Source: an uncultured Bizionia sp. (GTDB lineage Bacteria > Bacteroidota > Bacteroidia > Flavobacteriales > Flavobacteriaceae). Taken from it: a DNA stretch of 64,000 nt. The position numbers were made by a program, and so were the translations under genes. The first letter of the stretch is position 1; every line of letters starts with the position of its first letter. This document shows, piece after piece, positions 15,404 to 24,822 of the stretch. Below the pieces are notes generated by a model, which did not search any database, had not been told where the DNA came from, and saw nothing but the letters and a program-made list of their open reading frames with translations. The stretch spans positions 62,001-126,000 of the forward strand of contig CANMCF010000008.1 of assembly GCA_947496215.1 (NCBI GenBank), given 5' to 3'.

Positions 15404-16633
15404 ATGAAAAGAGTAGTAATCACCGGCTTAGGTGTAGTTAGCCCAATAGGATCTAACATTAAAGAGTTCTGGAAAAACGTTAAAGAAAAAAACACGGGAA
15501 TACGCCCTCTAACCAAGCTAGATAGCAATAGGTTCAAGGGGAATTCTCTATCTGCAGAAGTAACAGGAGAGGATGTTTTAACCTGTGAAGAAGATGTAAG
15601 CCCTTATAGTAAATCTGTAGAATACGCATATAAAGCATCGCAAATGGCATTGAAAGATGCTGGGATGCCAGAAAAAATAGATTACCCGAACAGATATGGG
15701 ATCATTTTAGGAACCACCAATGGAACAGAGGATATCGTAGAACGTACCATAGACACCTTCAACATTCAAAATGAAGAAGAGGAATTATCGGCAGATGCTA
15801 AAAAAATGCTGTCCTATTTCAGACCAATTGAAATGAGCTCTACTGTAGCCAAACTATGTAATTTGGGAGGCACGAACATGGTTATTCCAACAGCATGTAC
15901 GGCTGGAAACTATGCATTTGGAACTGCATTTTCAATGATCAAAGAAGGACGCTCAAAAGTTATGCTAGCTGGAGGTTCTGATCCTTTCACAAGATCATGT
16001 TATACTATTTTCTATAGATTGGGAGCAATGACAAAAGAAGAAATCAAACCATTTGCAGAGGACAGAACAGGAATGGTCGTAGGCGAAGGAGCTGGAATCA
16101 TGGTCTTGGAAGAATTAGAGCATGCTTTAGAAAGGGGAGCCAAGATATATGGTGAAATATCCGGGTATGGACTAAGTTGTGATGCGCATCATCCAACAGC
16201 ACCGGATCCTGCAGGAAACGGAGCCGCTTCAGCAATGAAAAAAGCCCTGGACAACAGCAAATTAAACATAGACGACATAAGTTACATCAGTGCTCATGGG
16301 ACTGGTACCAAAGCAAATGATTCTCACGAAGTAAATGCCATGTACAAGGTGTTTGGCGAAAAACTTCTAGATGTACCAATCCATAGCTTGAAATCAGTCA
16401 TAGGTCATTGTATGGGAGCAGCAAGTGCATTCGAAGGAATTTCTGCCGTATTGTCTTTACAAGAACAAATCATTCCTAGTACAAAGAACACCGAAAACAT
16501 AGATGAGTCTTTCCCTATCTCCATAGACTTGAACAACAAAGGCGTTAAACCAGCTAATGTAACCAACATCATGAGCAATTCTTTTGCATTTGGAGGAAAC
16601 ATCTGCAGTTTGATCTTCAGTCAATACAATTAA
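15404..16633 (+). CDS. Beta-ketoacyl-ACP synthase (FabF-type KS, catalytic)
   Basis: A 409-residue KASII-type enzyme with complete triad: Cys165 (PTACTAG), His298 (ISAHGTGTKAND) and His335 (KSVIGHCMGAAS). Length and motifs are normal for FabF/ketosynthase. It is followed after 11 bases by a degenerate homologue, giving a KS-CLF pair as in aryl polyene and other highly reducing type II PKS systems. It would extend the acyl chain with malonyl-ACP. Confidence 0.88.
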   Translation: MKRVVITGLGVVSPIGSNIKEFWKNVKEKNTGIRPLTKLDSNRFKGNSLSAEVTGEDVLTCEEDVSPYSKSVEYAYKASQMALKDAGMPEKIDYPNRYGIILGTTNGTEDIVERTIDTFNIQNEEEELSADAKKMLSYFRPIEMSSTVAKLCNLGGTNMVIPTACTAGNYAFGTAFSMIKEGRSKVMLAGGSDPFTRSCYTIFYRLGAMTKEEIKPFAEDRTGMVVGEGAGIMVLEELEHALERGAKIYGEISGYGLSCDAHHPTAPDPAGNGAASAMKKALDNSKLNIDDISYISAHGTGTKANDSHEVNAMYKVFGEKLLDVPIHSLKSVIGHCMGAASAFEGISAVLSLQEQIIPSTKNTENIDESFPISIDLNNKGVKPANVTNIMSNSFAFGGNICSLIFSQYN

Positions 16634-16644
16634 ACAAAATAGAA

Positions 16645-17742
16645 ATGAACAATAAAGATATAGCAATAGTAGGGTTAGGATATGTTTCTTCATTAGGAAG
16701 CGGAAGAGAGGTGTTTTACAATAAGGTAGATCAAAATCTATCAACAACAAAGATGGACACATATGATCCTGATGGATTCTTGGGAAAAAGGGGATTACGT
16801 TATTTCAGTAAAGCTACAAAGATGTACTGTAATTTGGCTTTCCAATGCATCAATCAGAATAAGGTCAATGATGTCATAGAACTAAATAAAGATAAAGTTG
16901 GTTTATATGACGGAACGGAGTTGTCCAATATTGAAGATGGATTTGTTTTTGATCTGGTCGCGAAACATGATGGACCTGACTTGGTAAGCCCAATGAGCAC
17001 TCCAAATACAATAGCAAACGCAGCAGCTTCTCAAATGGCAATTCAAAGTAAGATTACTGGACCGAATTTCTCCATCAATGGAGGAGCCTGTAGTGCTGTT
17101 CAGGCCATTGATGTAGCAGCAATGCATTTAAAAGACGGTATTGTAGATTGTGCAGTTGTATGTTCGACAGAAACAATCTCCAAATATCACGAAGCAATTA
17201 GAGAAGGAGAAGATAGAGAAACAAAATTACCGATTGCCAATGAATATGGAGCGTCTATTGCTTTAGAAAGAATCGAAACCGCCATTGAAAATGGGCAGGA
17301 AATATATGGAACCATAGCTGCTACCATTTCTGGACAAACTTATGGAAAACAAGAACACGAAAATCTATTGGCTGCTTTAATTCAAGAATTAATCACAAAC
17401 AATGGACTAACCGTTCAAGATGTGGATATGATCATGATTGGAGCAGGTGCGCAGAACGTTAACGGAACAACTCTCGTTTCGGAAGTAAGTTCAACATTAG
17501 GAGAAACACCTAAGCTATTCTTTCCAGAAATGATATATGGAAATGGCGACAATGCTGGAGGATTGGCAAGTATTCTATATGCAACGGGGTTGTTCAATGA
17601 GCAATTGAACAATGCAAAAGGCCTTTTCACGAAAGAAGGAATTCTAACAGAAGGTATTAATGTAACTCCAAAAAATGTTATCGTAGCTACCATAGACAAA
17701 ACGGGATACGCAGTATTAACACTCATCAAAAAATACAACTAA
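16645..17742 (+). CDS. Degenerate ketosynthase, chain-length-factor-like
   Basis: A 365-residue thiolase-fold protein homologous to the preceding KS. It keeps a cysteine in NGGACSA (Cys149), but both catalytic histidines are lost: the first motif is [10 protein letters not shown] instead of SAHGTGT, and the second reads YGNGDNAGG instead of GHxxGAAG. Chain-length factors form heterodimers with KS and set product length; most lack the cysteine, so retaining it while losing both histidines is unusual. The stop overlaps the start of the dehydratase gene by one base. Confidence 0.75.
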   Translation: MNNKDIAIVGLGYVSSLGSGREVFYNKVDQNLSTTKMDTYDPDGFLGKRGLRYFSKATKMYCNLAFQCINQNKVNDVIELNKDKVGLYDGTELSNIEDGFVFDLVAKHDGPDLVSPMSTPNTIANAAASQMAIQSKITGPNFSINGGACSAVQAIDVAAMHLKDGIVDCAVVCSTETISKYHEAIREGEDRETKLPIANEYGASIALERIETAIENGQEIYGTIAATISGQTYGKQEHENLLAALIQELITNNGLTVQDVDMIMIGAGAQNVNGTTLVSEVSSTLGETPKLFFPEMIYGNGDNAGGLASILYATGLFNEQLNNAKGLFTKEGILTEGINVTPKNVIVATIDKTGYAVLTLIKKYN

Positions 17743-18251
17743 TGGAAAAGGTATTATTACAGAATTATCAAATACAAAAACTATTGCCTCACAGATATCC
17801 TTTTCAATTGGTAGATCAGGTAATTGGTTACGAAAAAGGAAAATCCATTACGGCAATCAAAGCTGTGGGAATCGGAGAACCTGCCTTTCAAGGACATTTT
17901 CCAGAATTGCCAATTTTCCCAGGAGTATTGTTAACAGAGGCCATGGGACAAGCTTGTGGCTTATTGGTAGAACTAAGCACCCAAAATTGGGAAATAGAGC
18001 AACCTGTTAATTATGATGTAGATCCTACAAGTGTGGGAGTATTTGGAGGATATAAGGTGAAATTCTTTACCCCTGTCGTTCCTGGTACATTGGTGTATTT
18101 ACATGGGGAATTAGATTGGACCATGGGACCAGCGTCTAGCTTAAAGGTAAAAGCATATAACGGAGATACACTTTTTGCAAAAGGGACAATTACAGTGGCC
18201 ATGGCAGAAAAAAAACAGCTAACACCTCAGGCAGAATCTGTCCCAGCATAA
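17742..18251 (+). CDS. FabZ-like 3-hydroxyacyl-ACP dehydratase
   Basis: A 169-residue hotdog-fold protein. Catalytic His17 in [11 protein letters not shown] and Glu66 in [20 protein letters not shown] match the FabZ pattern. It would dehydrate the 3-hydroxyacyl-ACP formed by the FabG-like enzyme. No enoyl reductase gene is present anywhere in the locus, so the chain would stay unsaturated unless the housekeeping FabI acts, which argues for an alkenyl or polyenyl product. Confidence 0.88.
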   Translation: MEKVLLQNYQIQKLLPHRYPFQLVDQVIGYEKGKSITAIKAVGIGEPAFQGHFPELPIFPGVLLTEAMGQACGLLVELSTQNWEIEQPVNYDVDPTSVGVFGGYKVKFFTPVVPGTLVYLHGELDWTMGPASSLKVKAYNGDTLFAKGTITVAMAEKKQLTPQAESVPA

Positions 18252-18261
18252 CAAGAACACA

Positions 18262-20625
18262 ATGGAAAAAGAAAACCTTAGATTTCTAGAAAAACTTGCC
18301 AGTTGGGTAATGCGTAGAAAATGGTTCATCGTTTTGTTTGGGCTTTTTCTTGTAATGGGATTAGGCTATGGAGCCAAATTCTTGCAAATAGAAGGAGATT
18401 TGGATATTTATTTCTCTGGAGACAATCCGCAATTAAATGGACTGCATCTAATACACGATGAGTATGAAAAAACAGATAACATACTCATCGTTGTTGAACC
18501 CGAAGATGGTAATGTATTTACTGCAAACACGTTGGCTTTAATTGAAAATTTAACCGAAGAATTATGGTTGACGCCATATGCCAGTAGAGTTGATGCCATA
18601 AGTAATTTCCAGCATACAGAAGTTGATGGAGATTTCTTGAAAGTAGGCAATTTAGTTGAAGACGCAACAACGTATGGCTCTACGGAAGTTCAGCGAATCA
18701 AAAACATTGCTTTGAATGAAAAGCAATTGATAGATCGCTTAGTCTCCAAAACAGGACATGTAGCAGGAATCTTTGTAACCATTAAATATCCTGAAAAGGA
18801 TTTTATGAGTGAAGGCCCTGAAGTAGTCAGTTTTGTTAAAAATGCTATTCAAAAGTACGAAACAGAAGAAGTGAAACTTCGTCCTACAGGAACCGTAATG
18901 ATAGACAATACTTTTGCTGAAATTGCTGGGAAAGACATGCAAACCTTAATGCCCATAATGTATTTGGTCATCATGTTGTTGCTCTTCATTACATTTAGAT
19001 CCATATCAGGTACATTCGGAACTCTTTTGGTCATTATTGGTTCTATTGTGATCTCTTTCGGTGTTATTGGATTTCTTGGTTTTAACATCAATAACATTAC
19101 GGCCGTCTCTCCCACTATGATCATGACCATTGTCATTGCCGATTGTGTTCATCTATTGACAACACTATCACAACAGATAAAAAATGGCATTGAGAAGAAG
19201 CAAGCCATTCAAAATAGCATTGTGATTAATGCAAAGCCAATTTTCGTCACCTCAGTAACTACCATCGTTGGTTTTTTGAGTATGAACTTCAGTGACATCC
19301 CTCCTTTTAGAGAATTAGGAAATGTAGTTTCCATAGGTGTATTTTGTGGGTTGGTTTTTTCGCTGATATTCCTTCCAGCACTATTAGCAATCATTGGGTT
19401 CAAATCCTTGATAAAAGCGAAATCCACTATTGTACAAAGAGGATTTAAAAAATTAGGCGTTTTCATCATTAGACAGCCTAAAAGAGTCTTGGCGGTAGTA
19501 ACCATATTTTTTGTTGGACTGTCTGCCTTCGTGGTTAGAAATGAAATCAATGACATGTTCTTGGACTATTTTGATCAAGAAATGACGATCATTAAAGATA
19601 CCATGTTTACCGTAGACAACCTCACTGGTATATATTCTATGGAATTTTCTTTAGGTACAGGGGTAGAACAAGGCGTTACAGATCCTGCATATCTTAAAAA
19701 AGTAGAAGAGTTTGAACAATGGTTCTTAGGACAAGACAAAGTAATTGATGTAAGTTCTTTTACAGAAACCATAAGAACCATAAATAAAACAATGAACAAT
19801 GACAATCCTGATTTTTATCGCATACCAGACGATAAAAAACTCATCAGTCAATATTTGTTGTTGTATGAAATGAATCTACCCATTGGTAGGGACATTAACA
19901 ATATGGTAAATCTGGATAAGTCTTCCTCTCGATTTAGAGTGTCCTTTGACAACCTATATACCAAAGACTTGCAGCAAATAGAATATGCTGCAAACCAATG
20001 GTTGGTTGACAATTCACCAAAAGAAATGTGGTTTCAAGGAACCAGCAATTCTGTTATTGTCAATCATATGACAGAGAACAACGTGAACTTTATGATCAAC
20101 GGCTTTTTAATAGCCATCTTATTTATCACAGTCATCATAATTCTTTCTACTAGATCTTTGAAATTTGGAATGTTAAGCATAATACCAAATGTAATGCCTG
20201 GATTAATTGCTTTTGGAGTTTGGGGGCTATTGGTTGGAAAGATAGGAATGGCCTTGACCTTTGTTACATCAATGACCTTGGGGATTATTGTAGACGATAC
20301 AATACATTTCCTGGTAAAATATTTAGATATAAAAAAGAAGAACGACACTACAACCAAACTTGCAGTTCTCAAGACATTGGAAATTGTTGGCCCATCTTTG
20401 ATGAACACGAGCATTATCTTAATATCTGGTTTTGCAATTTTAATGCTATCGCCATTCGCATTGAATTCTAACATGGGGTTAATGAGTGCTATCACAATTG
20501 CCTTTGCATTGCTGTTTGATTTGCTGTTTTTACCATGTCTAATTCTCTTGGTAGACAAGAAACGCAACAAACACAGGATAAAGGTTTTGCAACCTCGTTC
20601 AAAAAAGAAAAAATTAGTGGCTTAA
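18262..20625 (+). CDS. RND/MMPL-superfamily exporter
   Basis: A 787-residue membrane protein of the MMPL/Patched type: one N-terminal helix (about 21-40), a large periplasmic domain, a five-helix bundle with the IVIADCVHLLTTL motif near residues 290-302, then a second periplasmic domain and a second bundle with IIVDDTIHFLVKY, the mirrored RND proton-relay region. These transporters commonly export hydrophobic lipids and polyketides. It starts ten bases after the dehydratase gene and precedes LolA-like and outer-membrane protein genes, suggesting it moves the quinolone or a lipid-linked form across the inner membrane. Confidence 0.85.
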   Translation: MEKENLRFLEKLASWVMRRKWFIVLFGLFLVMGLGYGAKFLQIEGDLDIYFSGDNPQLNGLHLIHDEYEKTDNILIVVEPEDGNVFTANTLALIENLTEELWLTPYASRVDAISNFQHTEVDGDFLKVGNLVEDATTYGSTEVQRIKNIALNEKQLIDRLVSKTGHVAGIFVTIKYPEKDFMSEGPEVVSFVKNAIQKYETEEVKLRPTGTVMIDNTFAEIAGKDMQTLMPIMYLVIMLLLFITFRSISGTFGTLLVIIGSIVISFGVIGFLGFNINNITAVSPTMIMTIVIADCVHLLTTLSQQIKNGIEKKQAIQNSIVINAKPIFVTSVTTIVGFLSMNFSDIPPFRELGNVVSIGVFCGLVFSLIFLPALLAIIGFKSLIKAKSTIVQRGFKKLGVFIIRQPKRVLAVVTIFFVGLSAFVVRNEINDMFLDYFDQEMTIIKDTMFTVDNLTGIYSMEFSLGTGVEQGVTDPAYLKKVEEFEQWFLGQDKVIDVSSFTETIRTINKTMNNDNPDFYRIPDDKKLISQYLLLYEMNLPIGRDINNMVNLDKSSSRFRVSFDNLYTKDLQQIEYAANQWLVDNSPKEMWFQGTSNSVIVNHMTENNVNFMINGFLIAILFITVIIILSTRSLKFGMLSIIPNVMPGLIAFGVWGLLVGKIGMALTFVTSMTLGIIVDDTIHFLVKYLDIKKKNDTTTKLAVLKTLEIVGPSLMNTSIILISGFAILMLSPFALNSNMGLMSAITIAFALLFDLLFLPCLILLVDKKRNKHRIKVLQPRSKKKKLVA

Positions 20626-20651
20626 CATGCCTCCTTAAAATATAATAAACA

Positions 20652-21452
20652 ATGAAACAACTAACAAAGAGAATCATACAGGTTACATCACTAATGTTCA
20701 TGACAATTGCATTGGTTAGTTTTAATGAAGCCAAGAAGGCTAATACTGATGTTAACAAATTAATGGAAAAAGTTCAAAATGCCGTTTTGGGCCATGCTGA
20801 TTATAAAGTAGACGTTGAAATGACTTTAACAAGAGGAAATGGAAAGTCCTATACCAGAAAAATGATCTCCTTCAACAAGGAAATCAATAGAAAAGAAGAC
20901 TACTCATTAATGAAATTCAACACTCCTAAAGATGTTAAAGGAATGAAATCATTAATACATTCCCATTTATCCAAAAACGACGATCAATGGATATACATAC
21001 CAGGTATAAATGCTACAAAGCGTATTGCAAACGAAAATAAATCAGGAGCATTCATGGGAAGTGAGTTTGCAAATGAAGACTTGGGGGTTATGAATTTGTT
21101 TAAGTTCAAATACGAGTATTTAGAATCTACTGTGTTTAAGGGCAAGGATTGTCATATCGTTAAATGCTATCCAACCAATAAGTACTCTGGGTATGAATCA
21201 GTGGATTTACATATCGCCAAAGACAACTTCTTACCAGTATTTTTAAAATACTATAATCGTAAAGGTGACTATTTCAAGAATCAGGAAATAGAATGGAAAC
21301 AGTTCAAAGATGAATCTTGGCTATTGACAACAGCTAAGATTAACAATCTTAAAAATAATAGAACAACAGTACTAAAACGTAGTAATTTTAATTTTGACGT
21401 ATCTTTTGAAACGTCATTCTTTGATTCAGAAAACATTTCAAATGTTGAATAG
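20652..21452 (+). CDS. LolA-like periplasmic lipid carrier (outer membrane lipoprotein-sorting type)
   Basis: A 266-residue protein with an N-terminal signal sequence (about residues 1-22) and a LolA-like fold signature: repeated amphipathic strands, FMGSEFANEDLG near residue 137, and CYPTNKYSGYESVDLHIAKDN (in pieces). Such proteins are often encoded next to MMPL exporters. It probably carries a hydrophobic cargo through the periplasm between the exporter and the outer-membrane protein encoded next. Its last 11 bases overlap the next gene. Confidence 0.75.
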   Translation: MKQLTKRIIQVTSLMFMTIALVSFNEAKKANTDVNKLMEKVQNAVLGHADYKVDVEMTLTRGNGKSYTRKMISFNKEINRKEDYSLMKFNTPKDVKGMKSLIHSHLSKNDDQWIYIPGINATKRIANENKSGAFMGSEFANEDLGVMNLFKFKYEYLESTVFKGKDCHIVKCYPTNKYSGYESVDLHIAKDNFLPVFLKYYNRKGDYFKNQEIEWKQFKDESWLLTTAKINNLKNNRTTVLKRSNFNFDVSFETSFFDSENISNVE

Positions 21453-22710
21453 TAATATTCAAAAAAGGACACTGAAATATACAGTATTAAATAAAAGCAA
21501 GTTATGGCTAATTCGTTCATGCTTGCTTTTGTTTTCGCTAACAAGTGTTCTTGCACAAGAAGCTAATCAGAAAAAGAAGAAGGGAAAGACTTTTTTAAGG
21601 GGGAGCTTAGCTTTGGATTATAATTACTATAATAAAGACCCATTTAAAGAAAGCCAATTGTCCCAGCAACTCTCGACTCTTATTTCGGGAGAATTTAAAT
21701 ACGTAAAAGGTAAATTCAAATATGTGGTTCAACCACATATACGCTTAGATGCCATAGATAGTTATAGAACGCATGTGGACATGCGTAATCTCTATGTGTC
21801 CTATTGGGATAAAAACCTAACAATCAATGCCGGCATGAGATTATTTACCTTAGGTAAATTCACTGGTTTCTCATTGGTAGACATTATGAATAGAATGGAT
21901 ATAAGAGAATCCATTTTGTCCTTTGAGAAATTAGGACAACCAAGTATAGATTTCAAATACATATATAAGAAAATAAGTGCAGAGCTCTATATAATGCCTT
22001 ATTTTAGAAAAGTAAACTTTAATGCTGGTGATAGTCGGTTGCTTTTGGCCCCTTTCGCAGTCGATAGCAATAACCCGAAATACGACAGCAAACAAAAAGA
22101 ATATCTTCCAAATGTATCGCTTAGGATTGGAACAAAACGAAAAAACACAGAAGTCGTTTTAGGGTATTTTTACGGATACAATAAAAATCCAGATTTTGTT
22201 TTTCAACCATCAAAACAAGAATTTTCAGAATACTATCATACGATGTCTCAATGGAGTTTGGAATGGCAAACCTTGTTTAAGGGATTAACATTTACTACGG
22301 AATTCATCAACCAAACCTATAGAAGCAAAGAGAATTTTTTTGGGCTTCATGCAGCTTTGGGATATGACATTTCAAAATTATACCAAGGGGCATCTACAAT
22401 GAACATAAGTGTAGAATATGTCCATGATCAATATAGAATAGAGAAGGGACTTCCCTTTGGAGAGAATTTCATCACGCTATACACCTTTAACTTGGGAGAT
22501 ATCGATGATACGACACTAAGAGCAAAGGTTTTTTCTAGTAAAGACGTCTCTTACCATTTCTTCGACATAGACATTACTAGGAGGGTTTTTAGTGAATTCA
22601 AGCTGACAGGTAAAATGAGTTTTACTTCTGGAAGCATTGCTCCTGCAGACCCATTGTACATAAATGACTTCAATACTTATTTTGGTTTACAAGTACGGTG
22701 GTTTTTCTAA
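21442..22710 (+). CDS. Outer-membrane beta-barrel-like protein of the export system
   Basis: A 422-residue protein if begun at the ATG at 21442; a longer frame reaches 21394 but lies deeper in the previous gene. Signal peptide around KLWLIRSCLLLFSLTSVLAQ, then alternating aromatic strands (YNYYNKDPF, FKYVVQPHIRL, WSLEWQTLF) and a C-terminal FGLQVRWFF ending in phenylalanine, as in outer-membrane barrels. No family name is certain. Position after the MMPL and LolA-like genes suggests the outer-membrane step of product export. Confidence 0.7.
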   Translation: MLNSNIQKRTLKYTVLNKSKLWLIRSCLLLFSLTSVLAQEANQKKKKGKTFLRGSLALDYNYYNKDPFKESQLSQQLSTLISGEFKYVKGKFKYVVQPHIRLDAIDSYRTHVDMRNLYVSYWDKNLTINAGMRLFTLGKFTGFSLVDIMNRMDIRESILSFEKLGQPSIDFKYIYKKISAELYIMPYFRKVNFNAGDSRLLLAPFAVDSNNPKYDSKQKEYLPNVSLRIGTKRKNTEVVLGYFYGYNKNPDFVFQPSKQEFSEYYHTMSQWSLEWQTLFKGLTFTTEFINQTYRSKENFFGLHAALGYDISKLYQGASTMNISVEYVHDQYRIEKGLPFGENFITLYTFNLGDIDDTTLRAKVFSSKDVSYHFFDIDITRRVFSEFKLTGKMSFTSGSIAPADPLYINDFNTYFGLQVRWFF

Positions 22711-22719
22711 TTGAAAAAA

Positions 22720-23397
22720 ATGATTTACATAGATTTAGATTTCATTGATGTTTTAAAGATATCAGAGACAGACCTCGATAGAATTAAACAGGTATTACCC
22801 AATAATTTTCAGAAAAGGGTTTCGGGAAATTTAATTTTAAAGAATACAAGCCTTTTGGGAAGGATGTTGTTGTATTTAAATTATATGGAAAAAGGAAGAG
22901 GCCAAGTCGAAGAACTAGAATTCAAATTAAAGCAAACGGGGAAACTATACATTGAAAATGAGCCTTCATTCAATATTTCCCATACTGGAGATTATGTGGT
23001 TTTGGCAAGAAGCTCTAACTCAAAGACCATTGAGATAGGTATTGACATTGAAAGAAGGAAGGAATTAAAAAACATATCCGAAATGCTAACCTATCTTACG
23101 ACAAGGGAGCAAGAGGAAATAAAAAAATCTTCAAACCAATCCGATGAGTTTTTGAAAATATGGACAAGAAAAGAAGCTTTTTACAAAGCAATTGGAACTG
23201 GAATTTACAAGAAGGACAGTTTAAGAGACATCAATTGTCTAAATAATGTCATCCGCCATAAACAACGCGATTGGCATATTGAAAGCTCATTGTTTCAAGA
23301 GGCTTATTGGCTAAGCTGCGCAACAAGTGAAAAGACTGTATTAAAAACAAGAGAACGTACTATTAGCGAGCTAGAATCAAAATTAATCATACCGTAA
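22720..23397 (+). CDS. 4'-phosphopantetheinyl transferase (Sfp-type)
   Basis: A 225-residue protein from the ATG at 22720 (a TTG at 22711, right after the previous stop, would add three residues). Motifs: substrate region PSFNISHTGDYVV, magnesium-binding IGIDIE, and KIWTRKEAFYKAIG with the WxxKEA signature. It attaches phosphopantetheine to an ACP and most likely activates the ACP encoded at 9492. Such dedicated PPTases are common in polyene and flexirubin-type clusters of this phylum. Confidence 0.85.
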   Translation: MIYIDLDFIDVLKISETDLDRIKQVLPNNFQKRVSGNLILKNTSLLGRMLLYLNYMEKGRGQVEELEFKLKQTGKLYIENEPSFNISHTGDYVVLARSSNSKTIEIGIDIERRKELKNISEMLTYLTTREQEEIKKSSNQSDEFLKIWTRKEAFYKAIGTGIYKKDSLRDINCLNNVIRHKQRDWHIESSLFQEAYWLSCATSEKTVLKTRERTISELESKLIIP

Positions 23398-23416
23398 CAA
23401 AGAACATAGACATCAT

Positions 23417-24811
23417 ATGAAATATCAACTTAATCTAGCATTAAAAAAGCTAGAGGAAACCATTAAGGACCCACTTGTAGCGTTTAATAAATTTAGAACA
23501 GTTTATAAAAACAGTGTCCTGTTTGAAGTTAATGATGTGAAAAAAGGAAACCATTTTTCATACATATGTTTTGATGCTGTTGCTTCCTTTAAGATTGAAC
23601 ACAATAGGATAACCAAAACTTTTCCTAACAAAGAAGTGGAAGAGTTGGAGTTGGATAAAGAAAGTAACATTGTAAAATACATACAAGAATTCACAAACTC
23701 CTTCAATGTAGGGAAGCATGAATATAATTTCATCAACAATGGACTATTTGGTTATATGTCCTACGATGCAGTACGATATTTTGAAAACATCGTGTTGAAA
23801 AAAGACAGTAAAGGCTTAAATATTCCTGATGTGTTTTACAACCTATACCAGAATATAATTGTAATAGACCATAACAAGGATGAATCTTATTTGTTAAAGT
23901 ATTCGGAGAACCCAACGGCAGATTTTTCGCTTGTCGAAACCATCTTGGAATATCGTACAGAAAGGATGGCGTCATTCAAAAAGATAGGAGAAGTTAAAGG
24001 AAACATTGGCGATTCTGAATTTAAAGAGATGGTTTCCCAAGCCAAGAAACATTGCATGAGAGGGGATGTTTTCCAGTTGGTTTTGTCGAAGCGATTCATA
24101 CAAGAATTCGAAGGCGACGAATTAAAAGTATTTAACGTCCTCAAGGAAATCAATCCGTCACCATATATGTTTTTCTATGATTATGAAAATTTCAAAATTT
24201 TTGGATGTTCACCAGAAGCACAGTTAATCGTCCAAGACAATATAGCAGAAATTCATCCTATTGCAGGTACATATAAAAGAAGTGGATGTGAAAAAAAGGA
24301 TAAGGAATTGGCTAATTTATTGTTTCATGATGACAAGGAAAATGCAGAGCACGTAATGTTGGTTGATCTAGCCAGAAATGATTTAAGTAGAAATGCAAAA
24401 GGTGTAAAAGTAGAGACATATAAGGAAATTCAGTATTTCTCACATGTCATTCATTTGGTAAGTAAGGTTACAGGTGAAATGCATGACAACATCGATACCA
24501 TGCAATTGGTTGCAGACACTTTTCCTGCAGGAACCTTAAGTGGAGCGCCAAAATACAAAGCTATGGAACTAATAGAAAAATATGAACCTGTGAATCGAGA
24601 TTTTTACGGTGGCGCCATTGGTTATATAGACTTTGAAGGCAATTATAACCATGCCATAATGATAAGAACTTTTTTAAGTAAAGACCAGCATTTAAATTGG
24701 CAAGCTGGAGCAGGCATTGTAATCAGTTCATCGGAAGAAAGTGAATTGAACGAAGTATATAATAAATCCGGAGCTTTGGTAAGGGCCTTGGAATACGCCG
24801 ATGAGGTATAA
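23417..24811 (+). CDS. phnA: Anthranilate synthase component I (PhnA/TrpE-like)
   Basis: A 464-residue chorismate-binding enzyme. Typical stretches: VFQLVLSKRF, PSPYMFFYDYENFKIFGCSPEA, HPIAGTYKRSG, LVDLARNDLSR, FPAGTLSGAPKYKAMELI and GAGIVISSSEESELNEV. It converts chorismate plus ammonia to anthranilate. The gene for the glutaminase subunit starts 11 bases downstream. The pair lies between the PPTase and PqsH-like genes with no other trp genes nearby, so it is a pathway copy supplying anthranilate, as phnAB does in Pseudomonas. Para-aminobenzoate synthase is the alternative, but the PqsD next to it favours anthranilate. Confidence 0.85.
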   Translation: MKYQLNLALKKLEETIKDPLVAFNKFRTVYKNSVLFEVNDVKKGNHFSYICFDAVASFKIEHNRITKTFPNKEVEELELDKESNIVKYIQEFTNSFNVGKHEYNFINNGLFGYMSYDAVRYFENIVLKKDSKGLNIPDVFYNLYQNIIVIDHNKDESYLLKYSENPTADFSLVETILEYRTERMASFKKIGEVKGNIGDSEFKEMVSQAKKHCMRGDVFQLVLSKRFIQEFEGDELKVFNVLKEINPSPYMFFYDYENFKIFGCSPEAQLIVQDNIAEIHPIAGTYKRSGCEKKDKELANLLFHDDKENAEHVMLVDLARNDLSRNAKGVKVETYKEIQYFSHVIHLVSKVTGEMHDNIDTMQLVADTFPAGTLSGAPKYKAMELIEKYEPVNRDFYGGAIGYIDFEGNYNHAIMIRTFLSKDQHLNWQAGAGIVISSSEESELNEVYNKSGALVRALEYADEV

Positions 24812-24822
24812 AATTGAAAACG

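Noticed and set aside
16457-16762. 101-codon minus-strand frame with a hydrophobic stretch
   Set aside because: It overlaps the end of the KS and the start of the CLF-like gene, both with clear family motifs; a shadow frame.
9492-22710. Flexirubin or aryl polyene cluster
   Set aside because: The KS/CLF/KR/DH/ACP/PPTase/MMPL set looks similar, but there is no DarA/DarB pair or ammonia-lyase/aryl starter gene, and PqsD, PqsE and anthranilate synthase point to a quinolone.
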